A DNA stretch of 64,000 nt from Amoebidium appalachense (Eukaryota; Ichthyosporea), in the NCBI GenBank assembly GCA_963693365.1, contig CAVNZM010000005.1, forward strand, positions 11,656,001 through 11,720,000, read 5' to 3'. Position 1 is the first letter of the stretch. The number at the start of each line of letters is the position of its first letter. The notes beneath the pieces are model-generated. The model saw only the letters and a program-made list of their open reading frames with translations, was not told where the DNA came from and did no database searches. Both the position numbers and the translations under genes were made by a program. This document shows, one piece after another, positions 49,477 through 64,000 of this stretch.

Positions 49477-49589
49477 TTAACATACAGAGCAGCTAAATAC
49501 AGAAAATGCTGAAATCCGGAAAATGACAATTTTGGAACTAAGAGAAGTAGATAACATTATGCATTCTTCAATGCTGCGGCAGTATCGAC

Positions 49590-49770
49590 TCACTTGTGCC
49601 TGCGAATCTCCTGTGCAGTATATCTCGACGGTGCATCAATGCAGATAATCCTGGGCAGCAGGTCGATGGCATCGGCCGTGAGATATTTCGGCGGCAGCTC
49701 CAGCCCGGCCATGAGTTCGGCCTCCGTCACCAGTGGGTCATAGAGAACATGCCGTGCTGACGTCCTGTAC

Positions 49771-49821
<51 letters not shown>

Positions 49822-50466
49822 GGAAGGGTTGTGTGGTTGTGTGTGTGTGTGTGTGTTTGTGTATGTGTTGGGGTGTGTGTTTGTGTATGTGTTTGTGGGG
49901 GGGAGGGGGGAAGGGGGGGGAAGACGGTAAGGGGGGAGAGACAGTGGTCAGGAAAGGACATGTACTTTGTCTAAAACAAATTCAGTAACCATGTTTGGGG
50001 GGGGGGGGGGGGGGGGGAGGCGGGGGGAGGGGGGAAGTGAAGGAAAGGGATTGTGTTTGCTGCATTGAGGTGTGGTTCAAGTAATAGCATCTTGGGAGAG
50101 GATGTTTTTTTCTCTCTACCTCACTCTCACACACACTTTTTTTTGTTGTTTTTTGGTGAGGGTGGGGCGGGAAGGGGGGGGGGGGGAGGGGGGGAGGAGG
50201 AGGGGAAGGGGAGGGGGAGGGGGAAAGAGGGGAGGAGGGGGAGAGGGGAGATGGGTGGGTATTATTCTCACATACTTGATGGTCTGACTGAGGCGCTTGA
50301 AGGGCATCTTGCCCAGCAGCATGTTGTAGAGTATCACCCCACAGGCCCAGATGTCCGCCGGCTGGCCGTAGTAGGCCTGCCTGTAGCGCACTAGCTCGGG
50401 GGCTGCATAGACACTCGACCCACACACAGTAGAAAATAGGTCGTCCTCGGCTACCTTGCCAAACCT

Positions 50467-50499
<33 letters not shown>

Positions 50500-52106
50500 G
50501 GGGGGGGGGGGGAGGGGGGAGGAGAGGGGGGGGGGGGGGGGGGGAAGGGGGGGGGCGGGGATGGAGGGGGTGAACGAACCACGGGTGATAAAAGATTGAT
50601 TAGGTTTTTTCTGACCATAATTCTGCAGATTTCTGATCCTTTCGTACAAAGAAATCTTTGGGAAGAAACCTAATCAATCTTTTGTGGGTTTATTGGCCAC
50701 AATTATATTTGTAAAACTGGACTCTTGTTATCGAGCGCTTTTCCCAGCATCCAATCATAGTGGGTAATGGAACAGACATGCAGGGGATATTGGGGGAGGG
50801 GGAGGAGGGGGGAGGGGGCAATGGGTGTGGTAATGTGGTGATGTTACGAGACAAAATGGAGGGGAAAAGGCTTTGTTAACCAGGGACACTCAAGAGGGAA
50901 ATTACGATGGTCACTGGTGTGTGTGTGTGTGTGTGTGTGTGTGTCTGTGGTGGGGGGGAGGGGGGGTGGGGGGGCGGGATGGGGATGGGGGAGAGGAAGG
51001 GGGGGGACACATACCCGAAATCCGCAATCTTGACGTTGAACTTGGCATCCAGCAAGATATTCTGCGGCTTGAGGTCTCTGTGCACAATACTCAGCCCGTG
51101 CAAAAACTCCATCCCGTCCATAATTTGCGTAAAAAGGCGGCGGCACTCGAGCTCAGGCAGCAGTTTTGCCCACGTCGAGTTGATGTATTGGAGAAGGTCC
51201 GTGGGGGCATACTCAAGCACTATGGCTACCTCGCACCCCGTGTCAAATACGTTAAGAATCTGGCAGATGCGCTCGTGTGTTGCTTTCTGTGTGCATGTGT
51301 GTGTGTGTGTGTGTGTGTGTGGAGGTGCAGGGCCACGGGGAGAGGGGTAGGGGGAGGGGGGGGGGGGGGGGGGGGGAGGGGGGGGGAGGGGAGAGGGGGA
51401 AGGGAACAGTCAGAATCAAGTGTCCCTAAAATGAAACTGCGTCTCACCGTATTTCAACAGAATATTCCCTTTACTCGTGTCCCGAATCCTTGATACCCGG
51501 GGTCACACCCCTCCACCCTATCTACACCAATGTTGAGGCCCACACAACCACCCTCTACATACACACTCTGGCTTCGCACATACACAAACAGGGCACACAC
51601 ACACACACACACATGTGGCACGCGCGCGCACACACGCACACACGCACACACGCACACACGCACACACACACACACACACACACACCTTCTGCACGTTGAC
51701 TTCCTGGAATATCCTCTTTGTGTTAAACCCCTTTGCCTTTTCGTTCTTCGTAATGACCTTCACGGCAACCTTCTCCCCGCTGATCCGATTATAGCCGATT
51801 TTGACTTTGGAAAATGTCCCCGTGCCGATTGTCTTGCCGACGTCATAGAGGCCAAGTTGCTTGAGTTCGAGATCCTGCTGCGATAAGTATTTACGATTAA
51901 AATTTACGGTTAAAAAAGACTTTATGCAGATATGAAAAAAACACACACAGCGAGTCGAGTTCATCCACTGCGGGGGCGCCGGGGGGGGGGGGGGGGGGGG
52001 GGGGAGGGGGGCTCTAGTCATCCACAGTACCCGAGTTTCATATTACTGCAATGTGTCGGCGGTGGTGGTTGTGGTGGTTTGTGTGTCTGTGTGTGTGTGT
52101 GTGTGT

Positions 52107-52164
<58 letters not shown>

Positions 52165-52800
52165 GGGGGAGGGGGGAGGTGGGGGGGGGGGGGGGGGTGG
52201 GGGGGGGGAGAAGGGGGGGGGAGGGAGGACTTCTTACCCCAGGAGCAGGAGGCGAGCGTGGGACGACTGAGACGACGGGTGCTGAGGTCACTGGCTTTTC
52301 GTGCTGGCTGACTAGTCGTACGCTACTGCGTGAACCCGTGTCAGCCAATCACATCGCGCCAAAATGAATATTTATGCCAATATAATGATACCTGTTGGAT
52401 TTTCATTTTTGCACGATTGACGTGATAGAGCATTCTATCTCCAGAAATCTATAGGCATAGATGCGGATATTTTGAGTATCGTGTGACCAGCAAGTCGTGG
52501 ACGTTCCTGTTCTAAGAGAGGAAGATAGGGAGCCCCCCCCCCCCCCCCCCCCCCCCCCTCCGGGGGAGGGGGGGCGAGGAGGAGGGGGTTATTTGGACTT
52601 GAGATAGCCTGAGGAGATGTAAATGGAGGTAGAGGAAAGGATGGTAGCGGGGAAATTCAATCGTAAATGGAGGTAGAGGAATGGATGGTAGCGGGGAAAT
52701 TCAATCGAAGGTTAGGAGGAAAGAGCAGATGAGGAGTGAGGGGAAAGGGAGGTGGGGGATGTGGGGAGGGGGGAGGGGGAAGGGTGGTGGGTGGGTGGGT

Positions 52801-52834
<34 letters not shown>

Positions 52835-53730
52835 AAGAGGGAGAGAGGGGGAGAGAAAGAGGGAGGGATGAAATGTGTACGTGCTCCCTCCATCTTTCTC
52901 TAGCCCTCTCTCTGTGTGAATCTGTGTTGTCTGCTATCCCTGTGTCTGAAATGTAATTGTTTCCGTCTGTGTCTGTGTGTTGTCGGCATTACCCTTGTGC
53001 TTTTGTGGTTTGTTGTGTGCCCATAGATGATATGTCGATGTCGCCAATCGACTTGAGCATGGAAGATATCCAACGGGGGGCTGTGGGGTCATTCTTGCCT
53101 GCCTCGATTTCCTGCAGGTGCACACAGGGGTTATCTACACTGCAGATCTCATCTACCGATTTCTCAAAAATGTCTCAAGAGTGTATATTGCACAATCCTT
53201 TGCTTGAATATGACCGAGGCACAAAGATATTCCGTACTTTTGGTAGACATTTGTATCAGAAGTATAGAAGATACAGATAGATTGTAAGGAAGAGTGTGGC
53301 AATCGGAGTTAAGACACAAGAAAGCGAAAAAGTGGCAGGAGAGTTTTCCTGGCTTCGTACCTTTGGGGGTGGCATGGGACCTCTATGTCTGAGCACAGCA
53401 GGTGGGGGCTTTGTGGTTTCATTTCCCGAACTCAGTGCATGCTGCATAAAAATACATATATGTGAATAAATATCCACACCTTGAACAAGGAGATTTTGAG
53501 AGCAAGGTAAGACTAGTTGACAAAAATTAGAACAGAAGAGTTCGAAAACAGCACAGAAAAACTATACAAGCAGGCACGCGCAACAATCTGCTACTTTCCA
53601 TGCGATAAGGGAATAATGGACGTGTTTTGTGGGTTTCTTTATTTCGCTGTTTTCCTTATCAATGCATGTGCATCGCTGGATAAAAAGGGACTTAAAGGGA
53701 GGATATGGGGACAGAGAAGGTGGTGGTGGT

Positions 53731-53765
<35 letters not shown>

Positions 53766-54110
53766 GTGTGTGAACTATTTTTTGGTGTGCATGTGTGTGG
53801 AGGGATAAACATAAAGTGAAAGGCAAACACAGACGGAAATTGAGAGAAAGAGAGAGAGGGAGAAACAGAGGCAGACCGAGGTCGAGGGAGAAAAATATAG
53901 CGCACACGAGAGAGAGCGAGAGAGAGCGGGAAAGAGAGCGAGAAAAAGGGAAAGAAAACGAGAAAGTGATATACATACCTTCTGTGGATGTTGCATTTGT
54001 GAGTGGTGCATGCTGGATGCCTCCACTCCTTTTGCGTCTGCCATGCCATTCTGGGTGCCACGAAAGAACCCCTGGAACTTGGCAAGAAGTGATGTCTGCT
54101 CTTCCCTCAT
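49590..54110 (-). CDS. Serine/threonine protein kinase, CAMK/SNF1-like
   Basis: Eight minus-strand exons in matching phases: 53979-54110 (ATG at 54110), 53361-53441, 52993-53111, 52238-52325, 51686-51877, 51015-51286, 50276-50464, 49590-49764; 415 aa. The last four exons form a complete kinase domain: glycine loop IGTGTFSKV (157-165), ATP lysine K180 in VAVK, catalytic HRDLKPQN (H273-R-D275), D293-F-G, activation segment [10 protein letters not shown] (to E318), and [20 protein letters not shown], features of CAMK-like kinases such as SNF1/AMPK, NIM1 and MELK relatives. The N-terminal 140 residues (starting [16 protein letters not shown]) have no recognised domain, and their assignment to this gene rests only on splice phases (confidence about 0.5). 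The stop TGA 49590-49592 comes two residues before the usual end of the domain and overlaps a GTGAGT donor. Confidence 0.82.
50590..50683. repeat. 19-bp inverted repeat in a kinase intron
   Basis: AAAAGATTGATTAGGTTTT (50590-50608) and GAAACCTAATCAATCTTTT (50665-50683), one mismatch, 56-nt loop. It lies upstream of the kinase exon 50276-50464 on the minus strand. Confidence 0.8.
52109..52190. repeat. G run of about 54 with G-rich extension, kinase intron
   Basis: Adjacent to a (TG)n tract. It lies between exons 52238-52325 and 51686-51877; on the coding strand it is a C run just after the donor. Confidence 0.88.
52620..52707. repeat. 44-bp tandem duplication
   Basis: Two copies (52620-52663 and 52664-52707) containing TAAATGGAGGTAGAGGA and GGATGGTAGCGGGGAAATTC, differing by one base. 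In an intron of the kinase gene model. Confidence 0.9.
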
Positions 54111-54550
54111 CTTGGCGGCACGGGTTTTTTATGAGGAATATACGGGTTTTTCTGTTTGGTGATTTTGGGTTAGATACATTCTTAGCCAAAGGATTCCTGT
54201 ATCCATCAGTGCATGTGTGCAAATGTGTTCACATGCGCAAATGTGTTTGCATAATGGTGTTGTAGGGAACGAGAAAGGTCTACAACCACGTGGCAGTGCT
54301 TACAAATACGTCTTACGAATTGGTTTACACTCCTACGAACGAACTCTGTAATTGAATGCTTCCACAAACCTGCTTTATGATTTCTCGGAACAGTTTTTTC
54401 AGGAAGTTTACTGGACCTTCCGTTTGTTTCCTTATGCAAGAGCACCGCCCGGCAAAGTCGCGAATGCATATTTGTTTGTGCAAAGAGTTTCCCCTGAGAC
54501 TATTTTCCTTCTCCAAAAAAACTATAACTTGTTATAACTGCCCCACCAGG

Positions 54551-54594
<44 letters not shown>

Positions 54595-55653
54595 ACTGGG
54601 GCAGGGTAATCTGAAGAGTTCGGCAACCTCTGTCTCTGTTTACCCAACATCTTGGCTTTCGAACTTACACCGAGATTTTTCTATGGCAACTGAATAGCAC
54701 TAGCCAAGAAAGGAAAAAAATGAGGTATTTTTTCAATTGAGCGCAAAGCAAACTACTTTTAACAGCACCAGAACATGTTTGTCCCCTGCTGCAACGACAG
54801 TATGATGCATAAATAAACCAGGAACACTGTGCTGATGCTTTGCAGAATATTCTAAGCTTCTTTCCGTGTAGTGAGTTTTGTACCAAAAGGGAAATGAAAT
54901 ATTACAAACGCGCGTTTTAGTTTTCATGGTGTATATATTCTGCCTCAGCTGACAGGAGTGTTGTGTTTTTGTGTTGTGTGCTTTGATACAGACCTGGAAA
55001 TGTCTGGAGACTCTGAGGCCCAACTGCGCGCTCAAACTGGCAGGTTTGCGTGCCTTCCTCTTTCTCCTTTCTTCTGAGCTCAAAAGAGCAACGTACAGTT
55101 CCGACGTAGCACCTTATAACTCTATATTTGTATGCAAACAGTATCGGTCGAAGAAGTTGTTGCTCTAACTTGTTGTTACTGCTAACACTAAGCCTACAAC
55201 GTTAAGAGCTTCCTCGTTCTTTCTCGTATGATACCTTCAGCTCGGCCTGTATTGTTCATACAAAAGCTCTAGAGCTTTCTCCTTGTTGTTATTGTGATGT
55301 GTTTTATATATTCTTTTCCTGCTTAGCCATGAACGAATAGGGCGGTCGAAAGAGCGTTTGACCTGCCCTGAACTGAGGGGACAGTAACCGTCAACAGTGC
55401 TGAGAGCCCCGTTTTGTTGTACGAAAGCAGCCAGCCCGGAGGAGGGTAAAAAAGCTGCCAACCTGACCAACAGACAAAAAGCTGGCCAACGGTCAGCTCG
55501 CAACAATATCCTCTCATAAGCAATTTTATGCGTTATATGTTAAGTCAAATTACTCAGCTTATGAGTGTTTGTTGCGTGAAACATTAGTTCAAACAGTATA
55601 TAAGCGCTATAAAATGTGCCCGGTTCTGCTGCATTATTGTGAAATTAGGAGAG

Positions 55654-56133
55654 CCAATCATCGTACCGCACTTTAGCATTTGAGCAGCCTACATTTGATT
55701 GAAGCATCTAGCCTCCTGCGGCATACACAAATGTACACATAACCCGTATAAGGGAAGCAGAGAGATAAAAGCTAAGCAGACTAAAGAACCGAGCCTATTA
55801 ATATACAAGCTGATTTATTTGTTATACGCTATCATGTGTAGACAGGGTGAAGGCAATTAGGCATCAGGCTTGCAATGAATATGAAGCGGTGGCTATTGTT
55901 GATTGGGAATTTTGGTATCCTAAATACCGTCTGTCTATTAGCTAATTATCACACCATAGCCTTACACAGCTCCTTACTACAGCCAATGAACCGATCGCTG
56001 AAATCCGGAAACCAATCGTCTCCGATATCGGGCTAAAGACTAGGCTTATTCTCATTGGATGTCATGAAATGTGAAGCCGCTTTCAGTCATTTTCGATTGG
56101 CTTAAGAACTTTATCTTGACCTCGTACGCCAAT
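55654..56133. promoter_or_regulatory. Cluster of seven CCAAT boxes
   Basis: CCAAT at 55654, 55983, 56012 and 56129, and the inverted form ATTGG at 55902, 56054 and 56096, in 480 bp of repeat-free sequence. Several share the NF-Y-like context (A/G)(A/G)CCAAT(C/G). No gene start was recognised beside it. Confidence 0.45.
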
Positions 56134-56408
56134 CAGCTGTAGCTCAGAGGGAGTGCAAATACCGCCACCGTACATGGCACCTACACACACAGAGACCGTA
56201 CTACACCGTAATAATTCTCGACATTTGAAGGTCATGAAACAACTGCACTTAACGACTAAAGCTTCCTAGTTATCAGACGTGAACCAGCGGGAAAATTGAG
56301 AATGAAGGGCCTGGCAATAGGTCTGTGAGTCAAAGAGCAGAGAACTTTCGCGGAGGATCGGGGGGGGCGGGCCCGGGAGAGAGAGGCGGGGGGGAGGGGG
56401 GAGGGGAG

Positions 56409-56658
<250 letters not shown>

Positions 56659-56803
56659 AGAGAGAGGAGGGAGAGGAGAGAGGGATTAGCGAGAGTTGTT
56701 GCACAGCACTACACGTTTGAACTCGTGAGCCCGTATGCTCGTCAGTGTCACGGTGCATGACATTATTTCGTCGTGTTGGGGTGGACCCCGTGGGCCGGTG
56801 AAA

Positions 56804-56863
<60 letters not shown>

Positions 56864-57835
56864 CGGAGATTTGGCTATATATATAGGGGGGGGGGGGGGG
56901 GGGGGGTGGGCATGTATGTACACTTGGACGGGTATATGGCATTTTTGCTAACATAACGGCTGCAAAGGGAGGGGGGGGAGGGAGGGGGGAGGGGAGGGGT
57001 CGGATACAAGTAGTTTTAGTTCTAATATAGTTACATAGCATGGCGGATAAACACACCTGACAGTGTGTGATATATAGATCATGAGAGAAATACAGCACAG
57101 CTTTGCATGCGTGCATGATGACCTTCTACATGCATACATACAGGTGGAAAGCCATGTTTGATTACAGAACAGGTGCCGATTGCAGTACTGGTACGTTACC
57201 TTAGGTGTACGTGTCGCAATACGTACATAAGGTAGCTAACTCACCCAACTGCAAGGCTTCGCAGACGTGCGAGGCAAGTGTGAGACCTATGCACAGCTTG
57301 GAACTAAACAGTTACACTCAGTTGGTCATCCAAAGCCTGAACTGATGGTCGGCGCCGGTCGCAACTTGACCCGCAAGTAGTTTTATCATGTTAGAATGTA
57401 TAATAATTTATCGTGTGGGAAGTTCAGCACCTCTATGTTTCAGCTTCACACCTCTGTAATTCTTGTCTACCTACCCTCTGCAATTAGCGTCTGAACACGA
57501 TTTGCAGGAGAGCGTGTTACCCATATCTAGAAGGGCCCTTAGGGTCTGCAACAGTTGTGCCGCGGTATTTGCAGACTCTAGACAGCGTGAAAACTGCACA
57601 GCAACCCTCAGCCCAGGCTACGTTTATACATCCACGTCATGCACCCCCATTGAAGTTCTACAGACCTCGAGGGCCCCCTCGGCGATTCAGTCCCTCCCCT
57701 CCCCCCCCCCCCCCCCCCCCCCCTCCCTCCCCACCTCTCCGCCTCTCTTGGCTGGGCCCACCAAAGCCAGGGAGTTAGCTCAGCACGTGGGGCGCACCAA
57801 CGGCAGCCTACATATACAAAAACACGCGCGCGCGT

Positions 57836-57837
<2 letters not shown>

Positions 57838-57917
<80 letters not shown>

Positions 57918-58045
57918 TGACACACACACATTTTTTATTTTATTTTATTTTATTATTTAATCACGTTTTGTTCCCGGAGAGCTTTTGCAGGCCCTCTATG
58001 GAAACTATCGTCTACCACACAGCTCCGACAGGACACTAGTTAAGT

Positions 58046-58125
<80 letters not shown>
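57838..58125. repeat. Two long (CA)n arrays with a short unique spacer
   Basis: (CA)n 57838-57915 and 58049-58125, separated by TTTTATTTTATTTTATT-rich and unique sequence. The unique segment at 57970-58040 is about two-thirds identical to 58160-58235, each beginning GTTCCCGGAG, so the whole block is an old duplication. Confidence 0.8.
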
Positions 58126-58128
<3 letters not shown>

Positions 58129-58228
58129 AATACTGTAATAATCCTTTTTTTCTTTTTTGTTCCCGGAGGGACCCCTTGGGCCGTCAGGGGGAACTACCTT
58201 CTTCCACCCAGCACCGACAGTACTCTAG

Positions 58229-58471
58229 CTACAGTCAGCGACGTGAAGGCAGACCCATTCACAGAGCCTAATTCGACCCTCCGTACGTGATCTTCATGCA
58301 ATCAAACAGGATTAAATCTATGGAATTCGACGCTCATTGGCTGTGGAAAAAAGCAGAGGGGGGGTAAAAGGGGTAAAAAAAGGTGCTGCACTGACAATGG
58401 TCAAATCACAACGCCTAATTTTTTGTTTACATAGGTTGTGATTGGGTCTGCCTTCATGTCGCTGACTGTAG
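58229..58471. repeat. 29-bp inverted repeat, 185-bp loop
   Basis: CTACAGTCAGCGAC (58229 on) through CAGACCCA (58257), and its inverted copy at 58443-58471, with one mismatch. Possible small non-autonomous element or structured RNA; no terminal duplication found. Confidence 0.75.
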
Positions 58472-58709
58472 GGTGCTACGGTATTATTAGCTAAGCTAAC
58501 ACACATCAAACAATCCTAACTATTTGCACACACTTTGCTCAGGGTATTCACCCCAGCCACGCCGGTGGGTATGCTGTAATAACCCTAGCGCTAGTGTTTG
58601 GACTGCACTGAACACTAGTCAGCCATTTGAAGTTTGGCCACCCAGGCATTTATGCTTGAGCTTTATTTTGGTACAGTTAAAATTCCGAAGCCCCCCCCCC
58701 CCTTTTTTT

Positions 58710-58748
<39 letters not shown>

Positions 58749-59518
58749 GGGGAATGAATGTGGGGCGGGAGAGGGGGAAGGAGGAGGGGGCAGGGGTGGG
58801 GCGGCTGTTATACGTAAGGCCCTATAGCTATGCTTTAGAGAGAGCAACAATTCAAGGCGAATGTGGCATTGTATATGGAGCTGTGTGATCATATCATCAT
58901 ATGATTTGATGGTTAGAGAGGTGGGGGACCACAGTAAGCGATATTGAGGGGAGGCTAAAGGGTCCCGGAGACGAGATGGAAGAGGCCCTTAAACCGTACA
59001 AGTAAATTTATGCCCCCCCCCCCCCCCCCCCCCCCTCCCCCCTCCAATTTTATTTTTTATTTCCTTTATGTTCTGTCTTTCGAATGCACTGGCAGGTGGA
59101 GGTGGATGTAGTGGTGCCCATGCTGGTGTCACAGTGGTGGGGGCTTTTTGCTTTTGCTCACGACTTGCACGTTTTGGCTTATTGATGCGCTGTGTCTGCA
59201 TGCACGTGTGCCTGGCCCAGGAGGGCAAGCAGCTTCCGGAAAATTTGTATGCATAGTTATGCATGATCCAGCATGCTATAGTCATCCGTCCGCAAATAAG
59301 ATCATCCCGAAATCTGGCCAGGGGGCATAAACTGAAAACCCGGTTTTGCCGCGGACGGAATCTTTCTGGGACATGTACTGTTTAATCTCGATGGTGGAGA
59401 ATTTCAATGGTGGAGGCCATCTGTACTGCTCAATACACAAAAAAGGTCACACCCAAAACACGACAGTATCAAAGAAGGTGGCGGTATCCGAGCAGTGCCT
59501 GTCCCATCCGGCACCTCC

Positions 59519-62682
<3,164 letters not shown>

Positions 62683-62756
62683 TGGCAAAGTAGGATGCCC
62701 AGGAGAAAGAGAATCCTCGTAGCTTCTGGCCTTGTTGTCACAGAAGTGTTTCAGCA

Positions 62757-62759
<3 letters not shown>
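62683..62759 (-). pseudogene. Duplicated exon with a 2-nt deletion
   Basis: Copy of exon 61452-61542. The two lack-of-identity points that matter are GAATCCTCG instead of GAATCTCCTCG (2-nt loss) and loss of the GTGAGT donor. The frame changes after KARSYE, from EILFLLDILLC to DSLSPGHPTLP. The acceptor-side TG array remains. Confidence 0.75.
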
Positions 62760-62800
<41 letters not shown>

Positions 62801-62937
62801 TGTGTGTGTGTGTGTATGTATGTGTGTATGTGTGTATGTGAGCATGTGTGTGCGTGTGCGCGCGCATGTGAATATGCAAATGTGTGGTATGGCGAGGCTA
62901 ACGACAAGGGAGGGAGAGGGGGGGGGGGGGGGGGGGG

Positions 62938-63565
<628 letters not shown>

Positions 63566-64000
63566 AGGGGGACAGGAGCCCCAGGACAAGGGAAGGAGAG
63601 AAGAGATGGTGTGTAGCGGAGCAACTGTCGATTATTAGTTGGTCGGGAAAGCACTACATGAAGGGAAATAGGTGCGTGCGTTCAGAGGCCTTCACAAGGC
63701 AAATGTTTGGGGGAAGCTATGGTGCAGGGGAACGATGGGTGCAATGTCCTGGCGGCAAAGGGTGGGTGGGGGTGGGGAGGAGAGAACGGGTGGGTGGGAG
63801 GGGTGGGGGGGGGGGGGGGGAGAGAACGGGTGGGTGGGAGGGTGGGGGGGGGGGGGGGAGGGGGGGGGAGGGGAGGGGGGGGGGGGGGGAGAAGGGGGAA
63901 GGGTGATCACGGATACTAACGTGCAAAAATTGGCAAGGGCATTTGTGGGAGAAGGATGAAGTTTGGATGTGTTAGGGTGGCGGATGTCAATATGTCGAAG

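Larger units (their letters stand above)
46127..49589. other. Intergenic region between convergent CBM20 and kinase genes; no gene seen
   Basis: Contains an inverted-repeat element (46493-46936), C/CA/G-rich blocks (46940-47510), degenerate AT-rich tandem repeats (47800-48260), sequence rich in TCGGGTCGAATCGG-type motifs (48460-48900), a duplicated GCACCGGTCAGATAAAA (49009-49044), a T-run/G-run composite with GA/G-rich tail (49083-49256) and a tRNA-like AT-rich patch (49340-49480). Confidence 0.7.

Noticed and set aside
52238-52348. Kinase start at a TTG giving MADTGSRSS
   Set aside because: The start codon is TTG and a TGA lies immediately upstream in frame. The CACGCAG acceptor at 52326 in correct phase makes it an internal exon.
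52957-53280. Plus-strand open frame with [18 protein letters not shown]
   Set aside because: It is the antisense of the minus-strand exon 52993-53111, whose splice sites and phase fit the kinase gene better; the plus frame has no supporting partners.

Overview
This is a 64 kb piece of a eukaryotic nuclear genome. The genes are split by GT-AG introns, most introns are swollen by simple repeats (poly-C, poly-G, CA, GA, T-run/G-run composites), and there are remnants of TTAA- and TA-flanked palindromic elements and of a LINE. A VTC polyphosphate-polymerase subunit (absent from animals) together with an animal-like SR splicing factor, an AAGAB/p34 adaptin-binding homologue and a class-3 aldehyde dehydrogenase points to a unicellular relative of animals or a similar protist. 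An ichthyosporean-like holozoan is my best guess, held with low confidence. No prokaryotic, CRISPR or viral gene was seen. Exon structures were assembled by hand from splice signals, reading-phase continuity and family motifs; the six-frame translations are dominated by low-complexity reading frames that are not genes.

Layout: 67-4188 (-) is an AAGAB-like gene, cut off by the window start, with a 26-bp minisatellite in one intron. 5213-19050 (+) is a 16-exon VTC gene that starts head to head with it and ends exactly at a TTAA-flanked mobile element. 20864-about 24400 (+) is an SRSF7/RSZ-type splicing factor in a stretch largely free of simple repeats. 24.4-29.2 kb is gene-poor and holds a 5'-truncated LINE and a TA-flanked inverted-repeat element. 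29253-40798 (+) is a 12-exon ALDH3-type aldehyde dehydrogenase, possibly mitochondrial. 40.8-44.3 kb carries GA, G and GCTCGCTTCGCTCGC repeats. 44306-46126 (+) is an intronless membrane protein with a mucin-like ectodomain and a predicted cytosolic CBM20 glycan-binding domain. 46.1-49.6 kb holds degenerate repeats, an inverted-repeat element and a tRNA-like patch possibly of mitochondrial origin. 49590-54110 (-) is a CAMK-like serine/threonine kinase. 54.1-59.5 kb has no convincing gene but does have a CCAAT-box cluster and large GA, CA and G tracts. 59519-61542 (-) is the 3' part of an unrecognised gene, and 61.46-64.0 kb is a tandem duplication that copied one of its exons.

No operon-like logic is expected. 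Loose functional themes are phosphate/polyphosphate storage (VTC), glycogen/starch-like glycan binding (CBM20 protein), energy or stress kinase signalling, vesicle adaptor biology (AAGAB) and aldehyde detoxification. The most unusual signals are the short intron repeat family with the GTACTTCGTAC core, the paired TTAA palindromic elements (one at a stop codon), the mucin/TM/CBM20 architecture, and the recurring T-run/G-run composite tracts.
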